64,000 nt of DNA from Psococerastis gibbosa (lineage: Eukaryota; Arthropoda; Insecta; Psocodea; Psocidae), in contig OZ020486.1 of assembly GCA_963971405.1 (NCBI GenBank), positions 22,033,419 to 22,097,418 on the forward strand, in the 5' to 3' direction. Shown in pieces: positions 33,401 to 46,700 of the stretch. The first letter of the stretch is position 1; every line of letters begins with the position of its first letter. A program made the position numbers and the translations under genes. The notes under the pieces are model-generated. The model did not search any database, was not told the origin of the DNA, and saw only the letters and a list, made by a program, of their open reading frames with translations.

Positions 33401-34768
33401 GAAAATAATTTGATAAGTAAAAGTTCATAATCGGCATTGTGGTTCGAAATTTGGAACACAATAGTGTTTTATGTGTTATGTTGTGGTCGGGAAAATAAGT
33501 ATTTTTTATTTTTTATTACATACATAGCGTAGGAAGCGTAGAGGAAAAGCAGGGTCTGCGGAATCTCCCTGATCGGCCAAAGCCGAAAGATTTTTTTTTT
33601 GGAATTTCCATCACGTACAAGGTCATTCAGGTCATTGAACATAACAGAAGCAATGATGCACAATGTTAAGATTATGCACTTTGACATGTTGTCGCAGTCA
33701 AGATTTCAAACAAGAAGCAAGCTATGCCAATGGCTTGGTAGATCAAGTAATAAATTATAGTGAAATATTAAACTTACATTTAACATTTAATGTAGCATCC
33801 AATCTTATACGCAGTAAAAAATTTATCAAGCGAGACGTTAAGCAAAATGAATGTTGTTGGATAGGGGCGGCGATCTTGGAAGTTCAAAGGAACACTTCGT
33901 TAAGAGACGGTAAAATTTCAATTTGAAAGTCCAATCTGTAACAAAAGTATCATAATTGTAAATACTGCTCTAAATTGGCCTACAAACAGGGCTGCCACAT
34001 TCCGGGGTTTACCTCAGAATTCCATTCCGAGAAATTTCCGGGATCAACCATTTTTGAGGTTTTTTAATGGGGTTTTGGGAAAATACTTATGTACTCAATT
34101 ATTTGTATTCCAATTTATGGAATCATATTAATTTGTGACGGTTCAGCCGAAGCTGATGGGTATTTTTTATCGGCTGCAATGAAATTTACAATTAAAATAA
34201 CCAGATAAGGTTAGGAACCAGGACAATGGGCATGGACATCGTGTTAAAAATCATGTAATATAAAGGGAACCAACATTTTAAAAATTTCGAGGAATTATTT
34301 TAAAAAATTTCGTAGAATACGACTGAAGTAGTTTGGCAACCCTGCTTACAAAGTGCCATTTTATGGGTCCAATTACTACCTATTTTTAAATCTATTTTTT
34401 TCTTTGTGCCGACAAGTTAATGCTGATTTGAATCTCTAGGCTAGCTAAGCCAGGCCAGACAATTCTCACGCCGATCATACCCCTTGATTTACCCTTGGCT
34501 GTGCCTACGTATTCAGGGCCTGAAACATGAACTGATGGAAGGCCACGGACGGTATGGAACCCGAGGTAAAAAAAATTAATAAAATTTTCTTCTTACTATA
34601 GTTATCCAAAAATTTGAAAAATGAGATCTCGGATCACAGTGGGTAAAACAGGATGATTGCGAATTAGAAGTTAGGCTGGCAAGGAACCTAGAAATATAGC
34701 AATGCCCCTTACACATGAATCACAGCCAGTATACCAGTAAAATTTGTAGCGATATGAAAATAACTTAC
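30480..34768. other. Unassigned; possible last M16 exon not located
   Basis: The M16 frame ends at a clear donor at 34769, so at least one short 3' exon should lie here on the minus strand, but I could not recognise it. A minus-strand frame at 33469-33687 begins with a hydrophobic stretch and may be chance. Short (CCACCCTAA)n repeats lie at 33050-33085. Confidence 0.4.
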
Positions 34769-37700
34769 TCTTTAAAGCCTTTCGCAATTTCATCGACTTT
34801 ACTTGGATGGCAGACAATGCTCGTTTTCGCTATCTTCGGGTCAAACAATGGTGTGACGTATTTCTTACCGACTTCCTTTAAGTTTTCAGCAGTTACAGCT
34901 GCAACACTTCGAACCAAATCCCTGAAAATAAAGAAGTAAAATACAACACATGAGAAAATTCGAATCTTTTTTAATATCTTCTCATAACCTAACATACGAT
35001 AGTAAGTCATGGTAAAGGTTTAGTTCAGTTATCCCTAACAAAATCGTAAAATTCTATTACTTGTCGATTTCTTAGTTCAAAAGAAGTCCATTTGCGAATA
35101 AATTTAGGTCGGTCAAGAAGAGTTTCTTAGTTACATCAAATCAAAATGCATCAGAGTAGTGGTACAGAGTCCGACTTTCACCCGAAAGGTTGTTGGTGCG
35201 AGTCCCACACTTGCTACATTCTTTGGCCATGTTTCGGAGGGCATGTCAAGCAGGCGGTCGCGGGTCTTCCTAGTTGAGTGTAAGAGAAGGCTCTGTAGCC
35301 CTAACTTCGCTAGGTTGGCCTAGTAATGGAACAAAAAAAGTCAATATTTATTATGAGAAGGGTTGTGTTTTTGTTTTCCTATTTATTCGTTATTATAAGG
35401 AAAGCTTTGTGATGTTTGTGTGAAGTTATCGATTTCGAGATTCCAACGTTCTCAAGTCATTGGTTTTTATGAATGGCGGTCTGTAACTCGATTTGAGGCC
35501 ACACTACACACTATAATTGTGTACCAAATAATTATAATTTGATGAAATTTTCATATTTTTGAATAAGTTCTATACCAAAGTTTTATACCAAAAAAAGCTA
35601 ATAAAAAGATGTCTGAAAAAGCAGATTTCTTTTACATTCACAAATTATATCTTATTACTTATTATCAAGACCAAATTTTTCAAAATTATTTTGGCAGAAA
35701 TATTTTTAAAATCATTGTGATAAATAAAATAAAAAATATATTGACTTTTTTTTTCCATTACTAAGTTAACCTAGCGGACCTCTTGCACTCAACTAGGAAG
35801 GGATCGCCTGCTTTACATGCCCAACGAAGAATGGCGAGGAAATGTAGCAAGTATGGGACTCGAACCAACAACCTTCCGGGTGAAAGTCGGAGTCGGTACC
35901 ACTACTCTACACATGAACTATTGTATTACGAAACTTACCTATTGAAATTAGGGGAAACTCCTTTGAAATGAGCGAGCACACTTTGAATAATGGCGTTAGA
36001 GACGGTGCCCTCCAAATTAATAATTTCAAATATCATCGAGCTTTTAGCAGATGCTAGAAGAACGGGATCAAATTCGGCGTCTGGTTGCAGATGACCATCA
36101 ACAATCGTTCTGGCCTCCTTATAAGCAGCCAGGACATTAGTCGATTTATAGAAGTAGAAATTCAATAATCCCTCGTTTGGATGGGGCACAATGTTGTAAC
36201 CATAAGAAAGTCCAAGACCTCGAATCTGCTTCCACATAGGACCCTACGAAACAAATGACAAATAAATCTCACGTCAAACTCTATGGTACAGTATGTTTAT
36301 ATGGTAAAGCATATGTAATCCAGATCAATTAAAATTAAAATAATAGATTTGCATTTTGTGTTAATCTACGAGGTTTGCCAATTAAATACCCGGACTGGGG
36401 ACATAAAAGCTATTTATTTAAAATTACTTGTTTTTACTACTTGTCACCTTCAACATACATCCCTTCCCTGTCTACACTTCACTGCATACGGATCTTACAC
36501 TGTTTAAAACAATGCTGCAGGTCATTGGGTGTGAGGCTGTGGGGCAGCTCCGCCGTTTCCGCCTTCACCTCATCCATCGACTCCAAACGTGTTCCTTTCG
36601 AGGCAGATTTCATTTTAGGGAAGAGGAAGATGTCACAGGGGGGTTAGATCTGGGGAATAAGGGGCATGTTCGAACCCAGTGACCTGTGTGTCCGCTCTTT
36701 CAGTTCGGTCTTTCTGTTCCTGCGAAAGGTTTTTGTTACCAATTTCGCACTCACTTTTGTCATGTTCAGTTCGTCGTACAAAAGTTGTCGCACCGTCTCT
36801 ACATTACTGTTTACCATTTCAGCTATCATTCTTGTTGAAAGACGTTGATCTTTCAGCAAAATTTCGTTAATTTTCGGCACCATTTCATCTGCTCGCATTG
36901 AGATTGGTCGTCCAGGACGCGCATTGTCCATAACCATAATGAAATTGCAAGAGATTGAAGTTCAAAGTGGGCAGGTCATTGACCTTTAAGTATCATTTCT
37001 CTCCCATAAAAGTCCTGACAGTTATAGGTCCAGTCCGGGTATTAAATTGGCGCACCTTGTACTGTATGGCTAAGCTTGTGAACGGTTTTAATTCTGGTAC
37101 CGTAGTAATATTATACTATAATATCCGTCATAAATTAAAACATAACTCAGTACATTAATCCTTATTCAAAAATAAATTATGAAAAATTAAAAAATGTGGC
37201 ACAAAAACATGACGGTATTGTGACTGAAATGTCTAATTCATATGTTCCATAACTTATGATTTGTAGCTTCTTGAAATTTCAGCACAATATTCTGACCATC
37301 ATAATTTAAATTAAACATGCGTACGATGTTATTAGTCCAAGGGAAAGGGCAACACATACATACCTCTAGTTGTGTAAGGTACTGCAGAAATACGTATAAT
37401 GCCGGCAAATCTGGATGTAAATGGTTATTGATGCAAGGCACCGACTGGTAAAGATACACGGACTCAACGCTGCCCATACCAAGTGCTCGTGCACGATTCG
37501 TTGGTGCTATCAACTCCAACAACTCATGGTCCGGCGTAATTTTCAACCTGCAATAACATTTTATTTGATAAATTTATTTGATAATTTCTGACGAAACTGA
37601 ATTAAAGTCCACAATCGTGGCGGGAGAGGGGGAATCTTACAGTTATATAGATCACAGGGATTTCACAGAGAATGACGGTCGTAGAGCAATAAATGAGGTG

Positions 37701-40700
37701 TCATCAAATAGAAGAAAAGTTCCTCTTTATTTTAGTATACACTATGTGGCCGTCGCTAACACCGATCGACAGCAGTAATAGGTAAAAACAAACGGTCACT
37801 GATGATGTCAAGTCGTAGTAGTTCCCAAAATGTGGCCAACTGGTGCAAGTGACGGCCACATGCTGTGTATCAAAATGTCGAGGAAGATTTCTTCTACTTT
37901 ATGATACTCAATTTATGGCTCTACGAGCGATATTTCCTGCGAAATTGGATTTTGTTCAAAAAAGGGACTGTGGGGTGTACGAAATTGTGAATTAAGGAAT
38001 CACAGCCCGAGGTTCTCCCCCGAAGAAAAAGTGTGAAAAAATAGATCTGAAATATTGGGGTTTTAAGCATTTTGAGTAATACATTGTTGTGAAAGTACTT
38101 GGTCAATATGTTGATTTTTTTTTCATGATGTCTTTCATGTAGAATAAGCATACCAAGAATTTCCCTTTCGTTATTGTGGATACTTCCTTTCGCCTCCATA
38201 ACGCCTTTGTCACCAGAAATCCTGGGGGGGGGCTACGGGTGCGGCTGGGGGGGGGGGGGGCAAAAAAAATCAAACACACTTCTGCATAACGGGGGCTATG
38301 CCAGCTGGAAGAATTGATCGCCAAGGGCCCAACAAATCCGGTATGTGCGTAGCCACGGTTTCAAGATTGAGAGCGACATGGATGGAGATGTTGCTTGGTT
38401 GCGTCAAGCCTTTTCTCAATGTCTCCAAGTCTGCTAGTGGCCCAGTCCCATCGGAAGGTTTCGATTCGCTGGTGAGTGCCTTCCCAACATTAGAAAGGAA
38501 CTGATGCTGCTTAACCATATTTGAGGCCGCTATGTTGCTATCTGAAATATAAGACAACCAATCAGAGCCATCTAAAAAGAATGGAGTGTCTAAGAAGGTA
38601 ATTCTTCTTCTGCTTCTTCTTCGGCCGGTACTCCCCTGCGCCGAAGGAATATATTTATAAATTAACAATAATACCCTTGTAATACAAATAACCTGTGGGC
38701 CCCAAGTTAATCAACTTGTCGGGGGCTCGCACAGTAAACGCTATAGATGATGCAACATGTTTTCTATTTCACGTCTGTGTTAGCAAAAAACTTAGTTTTA
38801 ATTTCAAATAAATCCGTTTCATACCATTTAAAATTGTAAGTTAACGTAAAAAGTAATTATAGTAAAGTAAAATAATTTAAGTAAAAAATAAAGTAAGTTT
38901 TAAAGATAAATTTTAAAGGGGAGTATTTTAATTCAAATTTTGCCACCCTAAAATTGCTCAAGTCAAGACTTATCTCTAGAGCCACAAAACTACGAATATA
39001 CAAAACCCTTATAAGACCAGTTGCAACATACGGATCGGAAACCTGGAATCTCACTGTGAACGATGCCAACAAACTACGTGTACTCGAAAGAAAGATAATA
39101 AGGAGGATATATCGACCCCTTTACGAGTACGGAGAATGGCGTATAAGAAACAACGCTGAAATCGACGCCGCTCTCAACGGAGAAGACATAATAAGGTTCA
39201 TTAAAGCACAACGATTAAGGTGGCTGGGACACGTTGTAAGGATGTCTGAAGAACGCATGCCACGAAAAATGTACAAAGCAAGCATGACGGGAAGACGACT
39301 GCCAGGACGGCCAAGAAACCGCTGGATGGACGAGTTAGAGAATGACCTTCGCGAGTTGGGAGTCTCCAGATGGTGGGGCGTTGTGCAAAACCGAGAAGAA
39401 TGGAGGAGTGTTGTCGAGCAGGCCAAAGCCCACCAAGGGCTGTAGAGCCGGAAGAAGAAGAAGATTTTAATTCAAAAGCGATTTTTTAATTTTCTTTTTT
39501 ATTTCTCCTATTTTAGTTAATTTTTTAAGTTGTATGGGTAATTCATTAAAAATTTTGGTTATAGATACTATATAATAATAATAATAATAATAATCACTTC
39601 ACTTTTTTCCCTGACCAGTAACCCCGCACAAGGTGCATATATTGAAAAAATAATAATAATAATAATAAAAATAATTCGTCTATTTCTCAACATTATTAAC
39701 ATATATTGTAGGCCCCTTAACCTAATGTTGTGCGGGGTACTTAGCGTTTCGCACTTATGTTCATTGCTTTCCTATTTATACGTGGTATAAGGCGCCCATT
39801 CCACCGACCGGCTAGGGCTATTTACAAAAACGGTGACGTGGTAGCAGACATTCAAGACTTAGGTGGCGTTTCCACCGACCTCGCATTGCAGAATGCAAAT
39901 GACATTGACGGAAATTAGAATTATTCTTTTTATAGAAATCTATTAAAATGTTTGTACTTAACATATCCCATGACGCCATTTTTTTAATTTTAGTTTGTGA
40001 TTTTACTGTATGACCATTGATCAATTTTAACTATGGCATAGAGGAAAATAAACATTTCCGTCAATTCTGCAATGTGAGGTCGGTGGAAACCCCACCTAAG
40101 TCTTGAATGTCTGCTACCACGTCACTGTTTTTGTAAATAGCCCTAGCCGGTCGGTGGAATGGGCGCCTAAGGAAAGCTTTGTGATGGTCTAATTTTCGAT
40201 TTCGGAATTTCACTGGATTTACACGTTTTGAGGTCCCAGGAGTGTTTTACAAAATGTCTGTCTGTCTGTTCGTCGATTTGTGGGCTAACTACCCGGTCAA
40301 TTTTGATGAATTTTGGAATGTAGGTTCACAAAAACCATACCTCGCGAACGTTCTTTTTAAATTTGGGCTACCTCAATTTTGGGGGGTTTCACCTTCAAAA
40401 AACAAAAAAAAATGCTATAAAATTATTTTCTCAAAAACGGCTCCAAAGATTTTCTTAATATTCACATATATTGTAGTTGTTATTAATGCGGACAAAACGC
40501 AATAGGTCGCTTGCACGCTTTCCCCTTGATAGTTAGGTTCTGAGGGTAAAAAATTAAAAAAAAATAATCAATTTTCAAGTTTCATGAAAATGTAATAAAA
40601 AATAATTTTGCTGTAATAAACTATGGAATTATCATACTATTTATCTATATACCTATAATAATTTGATAAATGAATAAACTCGGTCCTTTAATTTTACTTA

Positions 40701-43700
40701 CTTGGTATACTAAAAGTTGTGGGGGACATCTAAACAAAACGGGCACTCACACCTACAACACGAGGCAACAGGGAGACCTTGTAAGGCCAGCGCCACACAC
40801 AACCAAGTGTAAGCGACTGGATCCTATACTGCAAGGTTTCGCCTACCTTAGAAAACTCCCGATTGAACTGAGAGCGGCGAGAAATGCTTCAACTTCCCAA
40901 AATTGCTTAGAATCCATCTCTTAGAGAAAGTTTTCTACACTGTCACTGAGGCACTAGCACAATTACAATGACAGAACTACCTAATTTTGACGATTTTACT
41001 TTATACTTTCTTGTCAATTACTTGTTGATTACTTGTAATGTATAATTTAACAGAAATACAGTATATATGTATTTATTTCTTTCAATTAAAATATAAAATA
41101 AAACAGCTTGCTTTGATGAATATAAAGAAAAGGAGTGTATTTAGCTCACTAATTCATAAAGGGCTCATCTGTTTCGATTCAGACAGTACCTCCTACAGTA
41201 CAGTACATAATACATAGTCTTGTACACTTGTATATCACATATCGTATTACACAATATCATTACATTTTTTTTCCTACTCACTTCTTTTGTATTGAAGATC
41301 CTTGAGCAGATCTGAAGCAACTTTTCGGCCGTTTCTTCGAAACTCTGCGACTTCATTTATCATCTTTGCAGCAATGATACTTAGTCGATCCGAGTTGAAT
41401 TGGATGCAATACAAGAGCTCATGTAGCCACTGAACTCCTTTGGCGTACTTGCTTGGCTCAACCTTAAATCAAAGAACCACACCACTATATCACGTTTATA
41501 ACAGTTCTTTATACACGGGATATGTATCTTGTATATATAAAGGAAAACTTACTGTCGACTGGGAGTTAATAGCATCGTAGTATAATGATTTTAACAACAT
41601 TCGAAATAGGTTATTATTATATATTATTTCTAACCATGCAATAGGTTGTACAATATAAAAAAATATTGGTTGTCTATCAAGTCGATTTATGTACGATAGT
41701 TTAGCGTGAAAACGTCATAACAAAACATTGATGAAATGACTGCATACTTTTATGAATAAAAAAATTGAATCATTTTTATTGAATTATCATTAATCTGTAA
41801 GAAGGAGTGAAATGAAATCTACAATTTAATTGATCCATAGGCTCGTCAGTTTTATCAGCCACTGGGTAATTAAAATAAATAAATAAAATGTTAATTTTAA
41901 AAAATATAGGCTATTAGAAAAAAGAGAAGAAATTTAATCTAAAAAATTAAAAAAATTAAAATAAATAAATTGTTGTAATAACCAACGAAAACCACATTAA
42001 CTGTGGCGTAACGGATGAGTGTCACACATCGGCGTCCCCCTTTTTCGTGCATGCACCCAGTGTTCCATCCAGCGCTCATCGATTTACTAGACGTTGTCAC
42101 GTCAAAATAAATTACAGGCCGACAATATTTTCAGTTTTTATTTCAATCCAATTTGGAGGACAACACCCCTTGAAACTGTTTCGATTCTACTTTTTAAGTC
42201 ATGTAGATTACACTGCAGCAATATTTTGGATTGCAAACAAAATGCAATAGATAGCATCATCGTTGTTGCACCGATTGCGCGAGTCTAGTTCCTTTACAAT
42301 ATACACTTATAAAGAATAAACTGAATTAGAGTTGTCAGTTATGGCTCGTCTAACACGAAGAATATCTCACGTACCTGAATAACAAGAGTAGCAGTCTGGC
42401 TGAAAGGGCCGCATGAGAAATGCTGAGAATGATTAATTCCCAATGACGTAGTCGTCGAAATCGTATCCTTTTCAAGCTCTCCAACGACAATTTGATGCGG
42501 TACAAGCTTGCCATCCCGTAAAATTGGCGACTCAAGAAGACTGGCAAGGTAGAGGGGCAAATACAATCGAAGCTTATCAGACACCCAACTAGTGTCCATG
42601 AGAACCATTAAGTATACGAAGTTCGTACTGGCAGCATGAATGTCTGTGTACAGAGGAAGGAGGCGCAGATTGATGACGCTTGGTTGCTTCTCTGAGTCAG
42701 TGGAGAACGTTTCTATTTTATGGAAATGGACCCTGGAGGGGTCCGGCACAGGTCGTCCTGTCAGCATCTCCGCTGTTGGCGGCCGTTCATTAACAGCATT
42801 AGCTTTGGCTAATACATCTTCTTTATTTTTTAAACCTTCTGGACCTAATTTTTCCACCTGGAATAAATGAAATAGTAAAAATAAATACTAAGTCCTATTT
42901 TGCGCGGTATTCATTTGACATCAGGAAAATAAATAGTGTGTGGTTATTATTATATAGAAGTGTAACTTCACCAATACATTGGAGGGCCTGGTGGAAGATA
43001 AGCATAGATTTCTCGAGGCGGGTGGTTCTCGCCATATGCCCAATGCAACAAAATCGTGCCCTCAAGGTCGCGCCAGCAGTAGACAAATTTGGTTTGCACG
43101 GCAAAATTCGCAGAAAGAAATCAACTCTACCGAGTGCATTGGCATTAATTTAATTTGAAAATCACTTTGGACCGATTTTTATAGTTATTTCTTGTTTTTT
43201 TCACATTTTTTCAAGTTTATTTTATGCATACTGCAAACGCTTGCCGTGCAGAGGGTGGTGGCCTTGAGGCACGCACTTGGTGAATGGTGGTAGCTATACA
43301 TTTATATATATAGATCAATGGATTTCTCCAACAGATGATAAACTAGCGAAAAGGGAAAGCTCTTGTTCTTTCTGCTCTTGACTTGGGCATAGGGCCGTAG
43401 GCGGTAAATTGACCAAAAAAAAAATGGTCCCACCGATTAGGAGGAAATAAGAATAGGTCAGTCAATACAACCATTTCCATTCCACATAATTGAGGAAACA
43501 AGGCAGACATCTATATAGTAGCGCTGCCTCCAATATTAGTATACCAAGAATTTATGAGGTCTACTAGACAACCACGACAGTCTGTGCTACCTAAGTTATC
43601 TCCCGCGTGCTTTTATTAACCTCCTACTCATATATTCGGCTAAGAGGTCATGCAAATTTAGCATTCACCACACTTGCCAGGCTCGAGATTCGTCCTACGT

Positions 43701-46700
43701 CCCCCGAGTATTTTATGTTATTCTGCTCTTGTGTCAGACGAAAAGATGACAATCCAGGTAGCAAGAGCCTCCCATAAGATATTATTACACTTCAAAAATA
43801 ATAATTTGAAGCTTTAGAATGTTATATGTGGTTGGTAACTCGAAATGTATAATATTCATAATACACTATTATGGCACAATATAGTTAAGAATAATAATTC
43901 AGGAAACTAGGTGGGAATTCAGTCTATAATTGGCTGTTGCCAAGCAGCCTAATGTATTACAGTTAAGCCCAAAAGTTTCACCGATATTAGAGGATTGAGA
44001 AAACACCGGACTTGATGGGATTTGAACCCATGAACTACGCCTATCTGGGGCGTCGTCTTAACCGCTGGACCACAAGCCAGACAAGTGTAGAGTCTGATAA
44101 ATTCTCTACTGTGTTACATACTATATAATACTGCAATATTGAATTTGACGAAGATAGTGCGATCTGAAAAACTGCCCACATAGTCGGCATTCTATTTTTG
44201 GACGGATTCACTCTAAAAGAGTCATTCATATCTTGCTGTGACTAATCATTAGTGCAGCATACGAAATATATGCGTGGCAAGAGGTTTGACTGGGAAAAAT
44301 TAGAATAGTTGTTATAATAATAATTTAGAGACATACGCCATACCAACCTGGTCAGAAATGCGTATTTCTTCTTCCTGTCCTAGCTTCGTTTTTTCTTCGA
44401 TACTAGGTTTTCCTCTGACAGTGATGCTAGGGGCAGTAACTAAGTACTTATCAAGTAACTGTAACCAAAACCTTGAGTCCTCCTTGACCATCGCATCCAA
44501 ATCGCGAATTGAGTTCAATCGCTGATCGAGCTGCAACCAAAGACACAATAGTTACTATACTGCAAAAATGAGTCTTTTCTTCTTCTTCAAGTTACAGCTG
44601 GATGGCTGGTTGGCAGCAACATGTGACTTCGATGCTTCCACTTCCCTCGATTCTGGCACGCCCTTTTCACCTCCACGTATGACTTGGCCCCTACAACCTC
44701 CATAACTTGCTGCAGATACTCGTTTCTTGGGCGCCCAGGTCGGTTGACGCCTTCTATTGTTCCCTCTATGATGCAGCTTATTAAGTTTTCGTGTCGAAGC
44801 AAATGCCCAATCCAGTGAGCTCTTCTTTTACTTATAGATGCAACGAGAGTTTATGTTTCGCTTACTCTGGTTAGAACGTCCACATTTGTAATATGGGCTT
44901 GCCAAGGTATTCGTAGCATGAGTCTTTTACCTCAGCAAATTACACGAAAGTCGACAATTTCCATACATGCTAACTTAATACCCCGTTGTTTTCAAAGTAC
45001 TATACCATATGTTTGTTAAAAGCATCTTTTCTTTGTCTATTGGGCCACACGGCGTTGCAAATGCGGGCATTGGCTAAAGTAAGTAAGCAACCATAGTTAA
45101 AGTATGAAATATCGTATAACATAGAAGACAAACGCTTAGGCGCATATTCCACCAACGTCAATAGTGATATTAAATGTAGTATTGACGGAAATTTCAATTT
45201 TTCATTGATACACGCCATTCCACTGGGTTTTTTTAACTATTGATCACTTTTCTTTTAATGACACGTATGCACCAAATTTTTGAAATTTGTTTGCATTTGT
45301 TTTTTGAAATTTATTTGTGTTTGTTTTCGTCGCACACTTATTATTTTTAATAAAACCTAATAATAGTAGGAGATCCGAAGTAAGATCGATCTTCACCGAT
45401 CTAAGCAATTATTACTGTTACACAACTTACATGCTCAACTGTACTTCCGTATAATACGTCACCGATAAGACTGAAAGCTATGCTGCTGTGAGGCTGTGTC
45501 TCGAGGTTCAATAGAGTTTCCAATTTCTGCCGGTTTATGACAGCATGCAGTCTTTCGACATCCAATTTTTCAATACCAGAGTTGATGTCCCTTAGTTTTG
45601 CATCAAGACGCGGTTTCACCTCTCCTAACTTTGCGACTGGCACATTTTCAAGCATAATATATAGCAACGATACAGAGTTTTCCACTAACGAATAGCTGAC
45701 CTGCAAAAAATACAATAATGACGTTAGCATAGAGCAGAACCCAGCAATTCAATATGTATGTGTTTGGTAAGCTGAATGATAGGCAATAGTAACTATTTAA
45801 AAATTAATTATTAATAATATTTAAACGCCGTCTATCCCACCTCGGCGCGTCAAGATTACTAGATGTAATGTGACAATTTCTCCACTTTAAATGGGAGCAT
45901 TCCAACAGGGAAGACTCTAGACAGAATCAATGAAACTTACGCTACTAGCCACCGGATCCGCGATTTCCACAAATTCCAACTGCAATGGACTAATTGAAGT
46001 GTCAGTTAAGTAGCGGAGCAGAATCGAGCAAGCATTCATTCTGAAATAATGAAGAAATTCGTACATAAGAAATAAGAATAAAAAATTCTTATTCGGCAAC
46101 TGAAAATAGGTGGCGAAGAAGTTAATATGCCCGCAAGCTTTGCCAAAAAGAATATCTTATTTAAATCACTCGCGAACCTGAAGCTATCACTTGCGGTTTT
46201 TGTGACAATACTCTTCGATTAGGGATAGTTGTCGACATGTGAATGGAAAGTTGGGAAGTAAATGTTTCTAGCCTACTATGTTACCAACATATAGTTCCCA
46301 AAATTGTGGAAAAACCCGGTGAAATATCAAAAAATTACGCCGTTGATCCATCACTTGGTCATAAAATGGTGAGGCCGTTGTATTGGTGCCTGAATATGAT
46401 GAAACCATCCAATCAAACTGAACAGTCTAGATGCGATTTTACCACAAACTGTGTTAGCTTCAAGCCAGGCTGCATGGTGTGTTTGCTTCTTAAAACAAAC
46501 ATGTTCTTGTGCTGATATAGGATATAGGAACTTACTCGTAAATTTGGCTAACGGAACTGGGACCTCTCCAACCAACGTATACCATTCCGTTATCTTCCTC
46601 ATCAGCAGCATACGGCACAACCAAGTCCACGGACTTGAGAAGGGGTTGAACAGCGGTCTGCCAGGGCCGCTGGAATGGAGCCCGAGCACCTTTGCTCAAT

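Noticed and set aside
33469-33687. Minus-strand 72-codon frame with a hydrophobic start considered as a secreted peptide gene.
   Set aside because: No cleavage-site context, no cysteine pattern, no splice partner; likely chance in AT-rich DNA.
34765-34770. An in-frame TAA directly after GFKE could be the M16 stop.
   Set aside because: The TAA overlaps a strong GTAAGT donor in the correct phase and family members extend further; a spliced last exon is more likely, though a stop here cannot be excluded.
36375-36870. Several plus-strand frames.
   Set aside because: They are antisense shadows of the mariner transposase remnant.
42938-43153. Plus-strand frame within an M16 intron.
   Set aside because: No family resemblance and antisense to intron DNA.
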